Made by a program: the position numbers and the translations under genes. A DNA stretch of 64,000 nt, taken from the NCBI GenBank assembly GCA_951799425.1, contig OX637394.1:40597642-40661641 (forward strand), read 5' to 3'. Shown piece after piece: positions 12,925 through 26,889 of this stretch. Numbering within the stretch: position 1 is the stretch's first letter; every line of letters begins with the position of its first letter. A model generated the notes under the pieces. The model was not told the DNA's origin. It saw only the letters and a list, made by a program, of their open reading frames with translations, and made no database searches. This stretch comes from Ilex aquifolium. Its lineage: Eukaryota; Streptophyta; Magnoliopsida; Aquifoliales; Aquifoliaceae.

Positions 12925-13025
12925 GGGAGGGAGAAGGGGAAGGGGGAGAGAGACTTAAACTCTTGACTTCAAGAAAGCAAAGTCTTTACAAGACAATGAG
13001 TACCATTATACCAAAGGTCCATTGG
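12925..13025 (-). mobile_element. Candidate tRNA-derived SINE (family 2)
   Basis: Minus strand CCTTTGGTATAATGGTACTC (box A-like) and AGAGTTTAAGTC (box B-like) are followed by a CT-rich tail. A related copy in the same orientation is at about 60965-61070. It lies inside the AT-rich block between gypsy gag and protease. Confidence 0.5.
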
Positions 13026-13908
13026 TATAAATCAAACTACTTGTATTGAATTTAATGACATAATATATAATTGTTTATACATTACCAGTGAGTTATATAA
13101 TATAAGATAGGATTCTCTAACTGATTTTATTTTCTCTAAAAATACGTAAAATATAAAATATACACAAAATGGGTTGATTTATCTTCCTTAGATTATGAAT
13201 GATGCTAGTGAAAATTAATAATTTTGCTAATGTATTATAGTCGAGAATGTATATGATAAAACACAAAGTTCTGATTTCATAAAGTATAACAATGATCCAT
13301 ATTATTTAGATTCAACCGTTTATATTTTCAATTTTTTTAAAACTTCTAATTATGAGATAAAAAACGTGTTTTGTATGGGCCACCCTAGTAACAGAATATT
13401 TATGATGTAATCCATAATTTTTTTGTCACGCGTTTGAGAAGAGCGTAGAGTTCATAACATGTTCTTTATATAGAAAAAAAAATCATTTTTAGACAGAAGT
13501 ATACTTATGGAGAAAAATTTATCGCTACATAATATGCGGGGATATAGGAAGAAAGATTAGTCAAATGAGATTGGAATGAAATTGAAATTCGAGTCAAATG
13601 CAAATTCCACCCAAATGCAAATTCATATTAAATTCTCGTGTATTGTTTCTCTTCACGAACACTAATTACATAGGATGTGACTGTTTCCCTTTCAAAGAAT
13701 TGCTCGGGAAAGTATTCCATCAAAGTTATAGGTGTGCGAAAAGATAGTTTATAGTCTTCGTCCTCACAGGTTGATGATTGGGAGGGAACTCTTGTTTTTG
13801 CTTGGCATCAGAATGAGATTCCTTCTTTCTTTTGAGGTAATTGGCTTAGTAATTGAAAAAAAAAAATAGATTTTGTTTTTTACTGCATCTTCGAGGCTTA
13901 ATGGTAAT

Positions 13909-15770
13909 CTATTCCGCTGCATTTTCTTCAACGACTATTGAATAATCCAAAGGAGGCCATTCAGTTGATTTGAATTCCAAGATAGGTGCCCCCAGCATAA
14001 ATTCTGAGTCACCTGATGGTTTGGATTTATGTACGTCAGCAGTCAAAGCTTGATGTTTATATAACCAACCATCTTCAATCTCATATTTTGATTCGGATGC
14101 CCAAACCTCTAGATTATCTGTTATGAGCTCGTAAAGCATTGGGATGTTAGGGTTTTCATGCCTCGGCATACTTGATGAATAAACCGTTGTCACCTCATCA
14201 TCAATGATGAATTGCACTCGCACAGCTCCCTTAGGAAGAGAAACAATGAGTTCTTTACTTTCAACTGATGGTGGTTCTTCTGTGAAGATAAAAGAATTCA
14301 ACAATTGCAATGGTTTATTTGGACATACGAGAAACGTGGATCTTACTCCTTTGTTTGAGATTAATGTAGGATCACAGGACCCGAAGGTGATCACTGTCAA
14401 ATTTGTAGTTATCATATTATCATTAGAATTGAATTTGATTTTCTTCTCATTCAACAGATGAATAATCTCTTTTTTCAAGAAAAAACATTTCTCAAGGGGA
14501 TAACTGATGATCCGATGATATTTATAATACTTTGAATTATCAACCATTCATACTTCTTCAGGTCATCTGGGTGTTGGAAGCTCGATAAGCTTTAATTGGA
14601 GCAACTGATCAAAGATATTAAGAACTTCAGCATCAACAAAGAGATAGCTCTTCTCTTCATGTTCTTTCAAACTCGCCATTGGCTTCCTTTGAGTCTGATC
14701 CTGAGTAGGCTTGACTTTGAAGTCTATCTTTGACTTTTTATTAAAAATCTTCAATGGCATTGTGGTGATTGTCATAGTTTTCTTTGATTTGGAAGGTTTC
14801 ACGTCTTTCTTTATATCTTTATTTTTATGAGGGTCACTTAGTAAATGGCTTCTAGAAATTTGGATTTTCAAATTATGGGCTCGTGTTGCAAGTTCATTAA
14901 AAGTATGATGCATATTTCCCTGCAGACTATAAAGCAGACCCCAATGCATCCCCTGGACACATATGTCAATTGAAGACGCCTCACTAATGCGCTCCCTATA
15001 ATTGAGAAAAAGACTCCTTCAATGTTCAGTATAATCAACAATGAGTTCATCTTTCCTTTGCTTTGTTCCTACAAGTTCAGGAAAACTTACCATCCATTGG
15101 GTGTTGTAGAAACGAGTGAGAAACTTTTGTTCCAATTGGTCCCAATTATTGATAGTCCATGCTATAAGATCGGTGTACTAATCAAATGCAACACCTTTGA
15201 GGGAACGAACAAATTGTTTCACCAACAAATCTCTATAAGTGCCAAAGTTATTACAAGTTTCGATGAAATAGGCAACATGTTATTTTGGATTGCCTTTCCC
15301 ATCAAACTTTGGGGGTTGGTAGCTCGTAGGCATATGAATCTCTTTGATTTGCCTACTATAGGGCTTAGCATATAATAGTGAAGATTGTGGAGCACCTCTG
15401 TATTGGGCTCGAATTGTGTCTATAATGATGTGTTGAAGTTGCTGGACAGAAAGCATTGCAATAGACTTATGAGAAGAAAGTCTCATGGCATGTTGTGTCA
15501 CAGTGCGATAATATTGCTCTTTTTTCTGTTGATGTTCTAGAGATTTTGCATCTTCTGAGGTTTTCGTGCTAGATTGGTTTGAAGTTTTTTGACTGCCCTC
15601 TTTTGAAGGTTGTTGCACTTCTAACTGATTCATGAGTGCAGCGATTTGCATATCTTTGCTTTCAAGTGCTTTGGTCAATTCCTCAATGGTGGTGGTCAGT
15701 TCTTGAAGACAATCTTCAATTGAAGTGGTTTTTGTCAGCATCATCGACATAGGCGTATCAGAGGCTGAAG
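13909..15770 (-). pseudogene. Gypsy gag, arm A copy
   Basis: Read on the minus strand: a coiled-coil-like N-terminus (15750-15280, MSMMLTKTTSIEDCLQELTT) ending in the capsid start PTSYQPPKFDGKGNPK, then a shifted middle part, then 14949-14563 (MHWGLLYSLQGNMHHTFNEL) and 14547-13909 with NSKYYKYHRIISYPLEKCFF, the zinc-knuckle-like motif of plant gypsy gag (first Cys replaced by Tyr). It is broken by stops and frameshifts but still easy to recognise. Arm B holds a second copy at 27862-29720. Confidence 0.82.
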
Positions 15771-16126
15771 AATAATCACCCCACTTCTATTTAGGAGAAG
15801 TTTCAGAGTATGATGCACTCCTCGAGCCTATGTTGGAATGTTTTTTAGACAAAGAATCATCAATATCTTCCTTTGGATTAGTAGAAAAATAAACATATGA
15901 CTTTTTCTTTGTCGAAGCAGCCTTCCTTTTGCTTGGTTTGGAGTAGTGCTTGATTGGCAACAAGAGTTGAGACTTTTATGCCCTTGTTCTAGCGCGGGTT
16001 GTGGGGAGTGATTCCTTCTCTACGTCTGTTGACTTGTTAATGGAAGGAACCATAGTTTCTTTGGTCATCATTTTTGATAGGTTTGTTGAGTCCTTGATTT
16101 GAAAGATGAGAGGAAAATAGGGTCCC

Positions 16127-16156
16127 ACTGGACGTGCCAAAAACCTATAACAAAAA
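16127..16156 (-). other. Primer-binding-like site of the gypsy relic, arm A
   Basis: Minus strand GGTTTTTGGCACGTCCAGTG precedes gag. A conserved TTGGCA-type sequence just inside the LTR is expected for tRNA priming. The same sequence is at about 29886-29915 in arm B. The priming tRNA was not determined. Confidence 0.4.
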
Positions 16157-16299
16157 ATATTTTCGTGTAATAATTACACTAAAGATCGTTAAGTTACAAC
16201 TGTTTGATGCTTTGAATTTGATTACAAGGAGTGGTGTTGACTCTTTTTAGCATGCTTCTCACGTGTACAATCCTCTGATCCTCGATTTGATTTTTTGAA

Positions 16300-16615
16300 G
16301 ACGAAGGTTGGATCAATGTGCCTCACAATCTTCGATTTGGTGGTGCTCTGACGAAGATAAGGGCCAAAACTGCGTGTATCTTGGTCTTCAATTTGGTGAT
16401 GGTTTAGTAGATTTGGTGAAGACAAAGGCTTAATCGACATATATCTTGGTCTTCAATTTAGTAATGTTTTGGTGGATTTGGTGAAGACAAGAGCCGAATT
16501 GACGTAATATTGATCTTCTATTTGATGCTGACGTGAGTGAATTTGGTGAAGACAAGGGCCGAATGGGTGTGTCTCTTAATCTTCAATTTGTTGATATTTT
16601 GGTGGATTTTTTCAT
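16300..16615 (-). repeat. About 65-bp tandem repeats in the gypsy leader/LTR, arm A
   Basis: Four to five imperfect copies of a unit containing TTTGGTGAAGACAAGGGCC and ATCTTGGTCTTCAATTTGG (plus strand). The array also occurs at about 30080-30375 in arm B. It gives short spurious open frames. Confidence 0.65.
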
Positions 16616-17502
16616 CGTTCTTGTGTTGATTGGCTTGAAAATGACTTGAATTTCTCGAGAAAGGACCTTAATGGTGCATTATTCGCCTTAGATACAGATT
16701 TGTTTGGCTTGGATGTGAGTGGACTTAGGCAGAGCGCCAATGTCCTTTTTTTCTCCCGGCTTCCTGGTTTCCTAACTTCGCAACTGGCATTCTAGCTTCT
16801 AATTGCTTAGCTTCTCATTTCCCCTTCCCTTGTCGTTCTTGACCTTCTATTTTTAGAGTTAGGATGGCCTTAGGGGTATTTTAGTAAATACTCTTATGTG
16901 AGCTTCATGGGATGAGCTTGTATTTAATTTGAGCTTTTTTAATGAATTTGGACTTAGGCCTTATGGGTTGGGCTTTTGTTATTTGTCATTTGTTTTGCTT
17001 GGGCCTTATTTGTCTATTTGTTTGGGCCTATAGCATTTCAAGTCCAATCCGACTTAGTTCCATATTTATGGGTTGGACTTTAATTTTTATTTGGGCTTAT
17101 GAATTTAGGTCTAACCTAATTTGATTTGAGAATTTGTCTGAATTTTAGTTTAGACTTCAATTATAGATATTATTATTTTTTTGATATATACGATCAGAAT
17201 TTCAATTTCTGATGAATTCTGATATGGATTAGAAAAATATGAAGATATAAATAGTGAATTTTAAGAATGTTGACTAGGACCCCTAATATATAATAAAGTC
17301 AAATAAGGTGGTTGACCAATAAAGGAGGCCATAAACTCCTTTGTCTCCCTTCTCCACCGACGACTTGAGAAAGCTTTATACACTTTGACTATAAAAAAGC
17401 ATCATCAGCTGATGAAAAAGTAAGAACGAAAAAAATAATAATAAAAGAGAAAAAAAGATATAGTATAATCCTGAAGATCAAGACTTTGATATATTAAATT
17501 CT

Positions 17503-17547
17503 GGCCTACGAATGTGGTTTCGATCCTTCCAGTGATGCCAGAAGTCG
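17503..17547 (+). other. Nuclear mitochondrial DNA (nad3) remnant, arm A
   Basis: The sequence codes for AYECGFDPSSDARSR in frame, a highly conserved stretch of plant mitochondrial NADH dehydrogenase subunit 3. Only 45 bp remain; arm B retains about 135 bp (31356-31490). It is directly adjacent to the 3' flank of the GSTU gene. It is not functional. Confidence 0.8.
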
Positions 17548-17691
17548 TCCTTATATGAAAAAACCTTGTGATTTATATCCAATGCTCAGCAAAACCAAGG
17601 TCATCCTTTATTGCAATAACTCACCAAGAACAAAGACATACATAAGTGTCTAAAGTTCCCAAAAGAACAAGACAAAGTTCAAATTCAACAC

Positions 17692-17723
17692 AAAAAAGAA
17701 AAGAAAAGAAAAGAAAAGAAAAA
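17692..17723. repeat. (AAAAG)n microsatellite in GSTU 3' flank, arm A
   Basis: About five to six AAAAG units lie just downstream of the stop codon of the minus-strand GSTU gene. Arm B has one fewer unit (31637-31665). Confidence 0.85.
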
Positions 17724-17760
17724 GGGATCCTTCTGTTATATTGCTGTTGCTCATGCTTCT

Positions 17761-19451
<1,691 letters not shown>

Positions 19452-19714
19452 TCACAAAACACGAACAACACCAAGAAGGAATTGAATAAAATTCCAAGAG
19501 AAAAGACAGGTTTGGTGCGAATTGTAAAAGGCTTGGGAAAGCGATTGTGTAGTTACAGAATTTGTTTAGGGTCTCAGATCACCGTTCTAGTCTTCCTTCA
19601 CGTGGTGGTCGAAATGGGTTCACACTGCAGGGGACTTTCTTCTAGCTCTCCAAGACTGGTTCAGAGCGGGCGTCATTGCTTTTGTCATGTTTGAAATTTG
19701 AGCTCATTCATTAT

Positions 19715-20056
19715 AAAATAAATTACATATACAACCCTCGAACTTTATTTTAATTATGAAATAAATTACACATATAACCCTCAAACTATTACATATATAA
19801 CCCTCATACTATGAAATTTTTGAATTTTTTTTTGTATCAATTGAATCTGAACACTCTAATTGTATCAATTGAACTCTTTTGTCTGCATCTGTTAAAGTGT
19901 GCGACTCACGTAACTATATGGAATAAAAAGAAAAATGACTCAATTGATACAATTATATAATTGAAAGGTTTAATTGACACCAAAAAAATTTCAAGAACTT
20001 TATTAACATAAAAGTCATAGTTTGAAAGTTATATATGTAATTTACTCTAACCATTT
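19715..20056. mobile_element. Foldback MITE-like element, arm A
   Basis: The left end has AATTACATATACAACCCTCG and related words; the right end has their reverse complement (AGTTATATATGTAATTTACT). Internal inverted words TGTATCAATTGAA / TCAATTGATACA continue the hairpin. It is related to the arm B copy at 33536-33845. It lies about 270 bp upstream of the GSTU start. Confidence 0.6.
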
Positions 20057-20703
20057 GCCAACATTTCGTCAATTTCTGTTGAAAAATTTAATAGAGGTAA
20101 ACCGAATAAGTCAATTGATATAATTAAAAAATTCAAAACTCAATTGATATGAAAAAAATTAAAAATTAAATTAACGCAAACATCATAATTTAAAAATATA
20201 ATTTACTGTCTTCGTTATATAAATCGTTATATAAATCGCCCGCCTGTAGATGTAAACGTATGTCACGAGGTTTCATTAAATGTAGTCCACTTTTCGAGGT
20301 GTGAAGAAGAAAATGAGTGCGCGGCCCTTTCCTTCTTAGGAAGACTTGTAAGGAATCAAAAAAAAAAAAAATTTGGAGGATTTTATCAATGAAATAAGAT
20401 AGCTAGTATGTTGAATTTTATTCCTATATATTTTTTTCTCTCACGTCTATCACATCACATATTTTTATTACAAGTCGAATCATTTAATTTAGACATTGTT
20501 CATATACGATAATATGTACATGCTGATATTTTTTTTGAGATCCCATATTTTTAAAATAATTGCCGATTTTTTTTTACAAAAAAATAATTATTACAAATTA
20601 ATTTTAAATTATATAATTAAAAAAATAAAAGGAAAGAAAAATTAATATTTGAAATAATTTGATCGTATTTTTAGGCGCTTAAATTTTATGTTGTATCCCG
20701 ACA

Positions 20704-21248
20704 TGCCACATGTCCAAAGGACAAGGGGACCATCTCTGATACCTATGACAGTGACACCCTCCTAGACACAGAGAATGGTGGTGCGCGTAACGATCCAGAG
20801 ATCGTGGACACAGTAGCGCCGAATAATTGAAGCTGTTGCAAGACAATGACGCAAGGTCCCACAGAATCAGCCAAGAAGGTAGAAGCAGCCACCGGCGACC
20901 CTAGGAGGGACGACTCATATAAATAGAACAGTGTTACCCTAACAAAGGAAGTTCTTCTTCTTTTTTCCCACGGCATCCCCCAGCCCTAGATATGGAGTAA
21001 ACGAAGCATAAGTTCTTGTAAAGGCCTGGCGCCTACCACCTCGTTATATTCATCGAAAAATCAATATATAGCCTCAAGGAGCAAGAGACTCAATTACAGT
21101 GGACGTAGCCTTAGTCCACCGGCTAAGGTGAACCACTTATATCCTGTGTCTTCCACTTCCCACAAATTAACCCCTCACTCAACCAAACTCGATAACCTCA
21201 CGAGTTTTCCATTGGCTGGGCTTGGGCTACTATTTTCGGTCATCATCA
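20704..21248 (+). mobile_element. 5' LTR of the Tat element (limits approximate)
   Basis: Begins TGCCACATGTCC and ends TCATCATCA just before GTTGACGTCGTCTGTGGGAA. That sequence looks like a mutated form of the TTGGCGCCGTCTGTGGGAA-type primer-binding region common in plant gypsy elements. A TATA box, TATAAATAG, is at 20918-20926. There is no partner copy to confirm the ends. Confidence 0.6.
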
Positions 21249-21317
21249 GTTGACGTCGTCTGTGGGAACGATTTTCATCATTTTCATTCAAATTCTCTTA
21301 TATCCTTGATTACTTTG

Positions 21318-22614
21318 ATGGTTTCCACCCAGAATATGAGGATCACCCCCAGGCGGTGAGCCTCCCCCCGCTCAATGAACTGGAAGCATACCATCGAACC
21401 ACAATGCAACTGATGAAGCAGAACCAGGAGCTGATAACATGGATACAGACACATCAGATTCTTCGGTTCCCACCAGCATGTCAGGACCTCCTCCGCCCCC
21501 CGCAGAGCACGACACCCCTCCTCAAGAGCGTCAAGCCTCGCCTAATGGAGTCACAGAGCTCCAAGAACACAGCCATTCTGGGGAAAACCACCGGAGGAGA
21601 TTCCCAAAAGAACACAACGAAGATGAGACCCACAGTCGGGTCAGAGCCGCCTACCGAGAAGATAGACCTCACCCCCCGCCTGACGCCATGGATCGCTCGT
21701 TGGAGCAGAGACTTTGCGAGCTCCAACGTGAGGTGGGCAACATAAAAGAGACGGTTAAGGGAAAGACCCCCGATACTATGGACACCTTGGTCCAACAAAC
21801 CGAGTCACCATTCGCCCCCGAGGTCCTCCACTTCCCCCTCCCGCAGAAGTTCCGGATGCCATCGATAGAAGCGTTCGACGAAACCAAGGACCCGGTCGAC
21901 CACTTAAATTCCTATAAAAATCAGATGGAACTTCAAGCATACCCGGATCCAATTCGCTGTCGGGCTTTCGCCATCACCCTTAAGGGATCGGCAATAGCCT
22001 GGTTTAACAGACTGCAACCAACATCGATTTCCTCCTTCAGAGAACTCTCTATACAATTTGTATCCCATTTTATAAGAGCGAGGATGTACAGGAAGTCATC
22101 TTATCACCTCCTGAGTGTCAAACAGGGGCCTAGTGAATCCCTCTGAAGCTATGTGCAGCACTTCAACCAAGAGTGTTTGAAGGTGGAAAGTGTAGACGAC
22201 AAGTTTGCACTTACCACATTCATGTCTGGGCTCGGAGTACAGTCAAAGGACCTCCTCTTCTCGATAGAAAAAAATCCTCAAGCCACCATAGCCGAAGACT
22301 TGGCAAAAGCCAAAAAGTACATCGACGGCGAAGAGGCCCTCCACCTCAAGGGGGGCACAACGCCAGTGGAAGGAGAAAAGAAAAAGAGGGACCGCAGTCC
22401 CAGGAAGGAGAGGAAACACGAGCGATCCCCGAGAAGAGACCGCTCACCGAGGAAAGGAAGAGAGTATTCTCCTAAGAGGAGAGGCAACGTCCGAGACCAC
22501 CTGGGACCCCCGCCACAGGAATTGCAGCCCCGATATGCCCCGGCGAGGCTCCCACCATTGGTCACCTCTATTGCACAGGTCCTGCATGAGGTACAAAATG
22601 AAAGATTCGTCTGA
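21318..22614 (+). pseudogene. Tat element gag
   Basis: ATG at 21318 is followed by a TGA near 21357. The frame then slips into SLPPLNELEAYHRTTMQLMK and again at about 21439. The main part (21439-22143) holds FPLPQKFRMPSIEAFDETKD...YPDPIRCRAFAITLKGSAIAWFNRL, the capsid core. A TGA at 22144-22146 interrupts it before YVQHFNQECLKVE. An Arg/Lys/Ser-rich tail (RSPRKERKHERSPRRDRSPR) follows to 22614. The next frame (22627-22824) carries the zinc-knuckle-like KYYEFHKDTDHKTNDCIQLK, with Tyr where Cys is expected. Confidence 0.85.
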
Positions 22615-22859
22615 TGGCCACCTCGGATGAAATCCGATCCTAGGAAGAGGGATCCCACGAAATATTATGAATTCCATAAAGACACCGACCATAAGACAAA
22701 CGACTGTATCCAGCTCAAGAAGGAAATAGAGTATCTGATCCAAAGGGGTCACCTACGCCAATATATGGCGGGTGAAGGAAGAGAGCAAGACAACCAGAGG
22801 CGAGGTGCTCGAGCTGCGCCTTAGCCCCCACAACAACACCAGCAAGCTATAGGCGAGAT

Positions 22860-23290
22860 TCAGGTCATCTCGGGAAGATTCGCTGGGGGGGTGAATCCAA
22901 CTCAGCGCGAAGGGCGTATGATAGGAAAGCCCGATCAGAAGACTTCCTCGAAGTCCAGGCCATCCGAAAGGTACCCCACCGCGAAGTGGAGATCACTTTT
23001 TCTGATGCAGATCTCGAAGGATGCCAGCACCTGCATGAAGACCCCTTGGTCATAAAGAAAATTATCACAAACAAAACCATACATCAAGTGCTCGTCGACA
23101 ACGGAAACTTGGCAGACATCATTTTCGTATCGGCATTTGATCAGCTCGGTATAGAGAAATCGAGGCTCGAACCCATGAAAACACTTCTGCTGGGCTTCTC
23201 GGGTGAAAGAGTCTTGCCAGTTGGCTCTATCCAACTCGTCCTCACCATAGGAGACCAGCCTTATCAGGTGACAACCACCGTCTGATTCTT
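22860..23290 (+). pseudogene. Tat element aspartic protease region
   Basis: The stretch MEITFSDADLEGCQHLHEDP, then IHQVLVDNGNLADIIF, GFSGERVLPVGSIQLVLTIG, ends at a TGA at 23283-23285. The active-site motif of this group is Asp-Asn-Gly-Ser; here the Ser is Asn (DNGN), so the site is probably damaged. A continuation (FLVLDAPSTYNVLLERPSLN) follows the stop. Confidence 0.8.
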
Positions 23291-23561
23291 AGTACTGGAC
23301 GCCCCTTCTACATACAACGTCCTGTTGGAAAGACCGTCTCTCAATTCCATCAAAGCAATACCCTCGGTGTATCATTTGGTGATGAAGTTCCCCATTGAGA
23401 ATGGGGTCGGCACAGTCAGGGGAGACCAACGCCTTGCCAGAGAATGTTACGTGGCATCAATGAGGCGGAAGGAGGTAGAGTCAGTTCAACTGGAGGATTT
23501 AGACATGAGAGACGAGTTGGAAACACGACCTACCCCCTCCGAATAGCTGGAGTAAGTACAG

Positions 23562-24441
23562 TTGGGTGAGAACCCAGAACACATGGTCTTTGTTGGTTTC
23601 ATGCTACTCCCGCTCATCAAGGAAAAACTTATCTCATTTTTTAGGGAGAACGCTGACTTTTTCGCCTGGAAACAGGAGGATATGGAAGGAATAGACCCTG
23701 TCGTGATCGTACACCGGCTTAGTGTTGACCCGAGCTGCAAACCCGTGAGACAGAAGAGGAGGAGCTTCGCCCCGGAGAGGAAAAAAGCTATTAATGAGGA
23801 AGTAGCCAAGTTATTGCGGGCAAAAGCCATCAGGGAGGTAGATTATCCAATCTGGTTGGCTAATGTCGTGCTCATAAAGAAAGTGAATGGAAAGTGGAGG
23901 CTGTGCATTGACTTCACCGACTTGAACCGAGCGTGCCCCAAAGATAATTTTCCTCTACCTCGGATCGACCTAATAGTCGATGCCACGGCCGGTCCTCAAC
24001 TTCATGGATGCCTTCTCAGGGTATAACCAGATCAAAATGGATTCGAACAACCAAGAGAAAACCTCGTTCGTCACGAAACAAGGGATCTTCTGCTATCAGG
24101 TGATACCTTTTGGATTGAAAAACGTCGGGGCCACCTACCAAAGGTTGGTTAATAGAATGTTCCGCGAAAAGCTTGGCTCGACTATGGAAGTATATATAGA
24201 TGACATGCTCGTAAAGTTCCTCAAGGTCGAAGCCCATATTCAACACCTTGGGGAATCGTTCGATATAATGCGGCAGTACAGGATGAAGCTGAACCCAGCG
24301 AAATGTGCCTTTGAAGTATCGGCAGGGAAGTTCCTGGGATTTATAGTCAACAGCAGGGGTATCGAAGTAAACCCTGAAAAGGTGAAGGCCGTCCTTGAAA
24401 TGAAGTCCCCCGCCAGCACTCGGGAAATACAGCGCCTGTAG
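23562..24441 (+). pseudogene. Tat element reverse transcriptase
   Basis: The first frame (23562-24026) holds VRQKRRSFAPERKKAINEEV, VVLIKKVNGKWRLCIDFTDL and CPKDNFPLPRID. A frameshift near 23990 moves to the frame of 23980-24441 with FMDAFSGYNQIKM, VIPFGLKNVGATYQRLVN and the catalytic EVYIDDML (YIDD at 24193-24204). It ends at TAG 24439-24441, where about 10 nt appear to be missing relative to related elements. Confidence 0.9.
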
Positions 24442-24563
24442 CGGCGCTGAATCGATTTGTTTCCCGCTCCACTGACAAATGTCAGCCATTCTTTAAGGTC
24501 CTGAAGGCAGCCTTTCGATGAGACGAGGAATGTGAGGAGGTTTTCCAAGCCCTTAAGGCTTAT

Positions 24564-26168
24564 TTGGCCTCGCCACCGGTACTGGTAAGCCCTCGAAAAG
24601 GAAAAGTCCTAACCCTCTACCTAGTCGTGTCTGACTTCTCAGTCAGCGTCGCCTTGTTAAAGGACAAGGAAAGAGTCCAGCAACCAGTTTACTTATGCAG
24701 CAAGACCCTCAGGGGGGCCGAAGAAAGATACCCAAAGATGGAGAAACTCGTTCTAGCCCTCTTAGTAGCAGCTCGAAGATTGAGGTCGTACTTCCAGGTC
24801 CATACCATCGAGGTTCCAACGGACCAGCCGATGAGGCAGGTCCTGCACAAGCCAGAAGCCTCTGGGAGGCTGGTGAAATGGGCAATGGAGCTTAGCGAAT
24901 TCAACATCAAGTTCAAGCCCAGGACCGCGATCAAGGGACAAGTCCTAGGAGATTTCCTTGCCGAGTTTTCCTCCCCACCTGAAGAAAACGAGGAAAGTCA
25001 GGACTGTGTCCTTGATGTGCCGACCTGGAGATTATACGTAGATGGAGCATCAAACACCCAGGGAAGCGAAGCCGGCCTCATCCTGACTTCACCAGAGGGG
25101 TATGACCTGGAATATGCCTTGAGTTTTGATTTTCAAGCATCCAACAATGAAGCCGAGTACGAAGCCCTCATAGCCGGTCTAAACCTGGCCTTGTCGATGG
25201 ATGCACAGCAGATCGTAATCCATAGCGACTCGCAGTTGGTGGTCAGGCAATTCGAAGAGGAATATGCTGCTAAAGAAGAGAAAATGGCACTCTACATGAT
25301 GAAAGTGCGCAGTTTGTTGAGGAAGTTTGTATTGGCCGAGCTGGTCCAGATACCACGAGAAGCCAATGCCCGAGCTGATGCCCTGGCCAAACTAGCCACC
25401 ACTGCCGACCGTGATTTACCAAGACAAGTACCCGTCGAGGTCCTCGCTGAGCCTAGCGTACAACTAGACGAAGAGCAAGCCGACAAAGCCCAAGCCATGC
25501 CAGTTAAAGAGAGCACTTCGTGGATGGACCTCATTGTATCCTTCCTACAAGACGGAGTACTGCCAAACGACCCAAAGAATGTATCAAAACTGAGAGCCAG
25601 AACGGTGAGATTCACGCTAGTCCAAGGTAACCTATACAAAAAGGGTTTTTCTTTTCCATTAATGAAGTGTGTGTCTGGAATGGAGGCAGATTATATTCTA
25701 AGAGAAATCCATGAGGATATGTGCGGGAACCATATTGGCACAAAGACCTTGGCAAGCAAGGCACTACGACAAGGTTACTTTTGGCCAACTATGTCCAAGG
25801 ATGCCCAGAAAATAGTGAAGAGATGTCAAACTTGCCAAGTCCACGGCAACCTACCACACTGCCCGCCCGAACGACTCACTCCCGTGATCAGCCCTTGGCC
25901 CTTTCAGCAGTGGCGTTTGGATATCCTGGGGCCCTTACCAGTTGGGGTCGGACAGTGTAAATTTGTAGTGGTCGCAGTGGATTACTTCACTAAGTGGGCC
26001 GAAGCCGAGCCGCTGGCTAGGATCACCGCGCAAAAGGTTAAAAATTTTGTCTGGAAGTCTATAATCTGCCGCTTCGGCGCCCCCAGGGCGCGGGTTTCAA
26101 ATAATGGGAAGCAGTTTGATAATCCGACATTCACGGGTTTTTACGTCGGGTTAGGGATCAGGAATTAA
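24564..26168 (+). pseudogene. Tat element RNase H, archaeal-type RNase H and integrase
   Basis: The longest open frame of the element (534 codons). It contains the RT-linked RNase H (VSDFSVSVALLKDKE, SKTLRGAEERYPKMEKL), then a second RNase H (RLYVDGASNTQGSEAGLILT, NNEAEYEALIAGL, HSDSQLVV) typical of Tat elements. It ends with the integrase zinc-binding H-H-C-C segment (EIHEDMCGNHIGTK...CQTCQ) and core (WRLDILGPLP, VVVAVDYFTKWAE). The second catalytic Asp of the D,D(35)E triad is Asn (AAT, 26100-26102). The frame ends with TAA at 26166-26168. Confidence 0.92.
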
Positions 26169-26752
26169 TTCTCGGCACCTGCGCACCCGCAGTCCAATGG
26201 GCAGGCCAAGGTGACCATCAGAACCATCAAACTTGCGCTAAAGACTAGGTTGGAAGCGTCTATGTATCAATGGGTAGATCACCTCCCGGCGGTATTATGG
26301 GCCTATCGAACAACTGTTTGAACCGCGACTGGCGAGACTCCTTTCAGCCTTGCATCTGGAACAGAGGCGATGGCTCCCGTGGAAGTTGGCGTTCCTTCAG
26401 CAAGAGCCGAACTCTTTGACCCAGAGCAGAACGAGAGGTCCTTGTTGGTCAACCTTGATCTCCTAGATGAGAAAAGGGATGAAGCGCTGCAGCGGATATC
26501 TCGTACCAAAGGAGCACGACCAGATTTTATAACAAGCGGGTGAAGAGAAGAAGTTTCAAACCAGGCGACTTAGTGCTAAAAAAAAACTGCTCCTAGCCTG
26601 GAAGGATCCAATCCACGAAAAGCTCGGACTCAATTGGGAAGGGCCCTACATTGTGAAAATGATTGTTCGACCAGGAAACTATGAGTTACAGACGGAGGAG
26701 GGAAGAGGCCTACAACACTCGTGGAACACGGATCACCTAAAGCGTTACTACT
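26169..26752 (+). pseudogene. Tat element integrase C-terminal part
   Basis: It continues HPQSNGQAKVTIRTIKLALK, where the catalytic Glu of the D,D(35)E triad is Lys (AAG, 26208-26210). It then reads AVLWAYRTTV-stop, ETPFSLASGTEAMAPVEVGV and, after further slips, the chromo/GPY-like end GPYIVKMIVRPGNYELQ. Both integrase changes are G-to-A relative to the family consensus. Confidence 0.85.
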
Positions 26753-26889
26753 AGTAGGGTCTCTTGGAAGCCTCTGTAACGAGCCTAAGGAGAATCATTG
26801 TAAAAACCCTTTTTTTAAATCAATGAAATTTTCAAAGACCTTATGAAGGAAAAAGCTTGCACTAAATTCTGTCTGCGAACGTTTCAGAC

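Larger units (their letters stand above)
10085..17300 (-). mobile_element. Decayed Ty3/gypsy retrotransposon, gag-pro-RT, minus strand
   Basis: Reading right to left: a leader/LTR region with repeats (about 17300-16160), a primer-binding-like site (about 16156-16127), gag (about 15770-13909), protease and spacer (12700-11410), and part of reverse transcriptase (10631-10085). RNase H and integrase are absent. Frames are broken many times. A 1.1-kb AT-rich block with a SINE separates gag from protease. The right part (13972-17300) is repeated in arm B at 27862-31110. The lineage within gypsy was not assigned. Confidence 0.8.

Noticed and set aside
24016..24548. Minus-strand open frames of 102-157 codons
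   Set aside because: They are antisense to the RT of the Tat element, which has unmistakable motifs on the plus strand.
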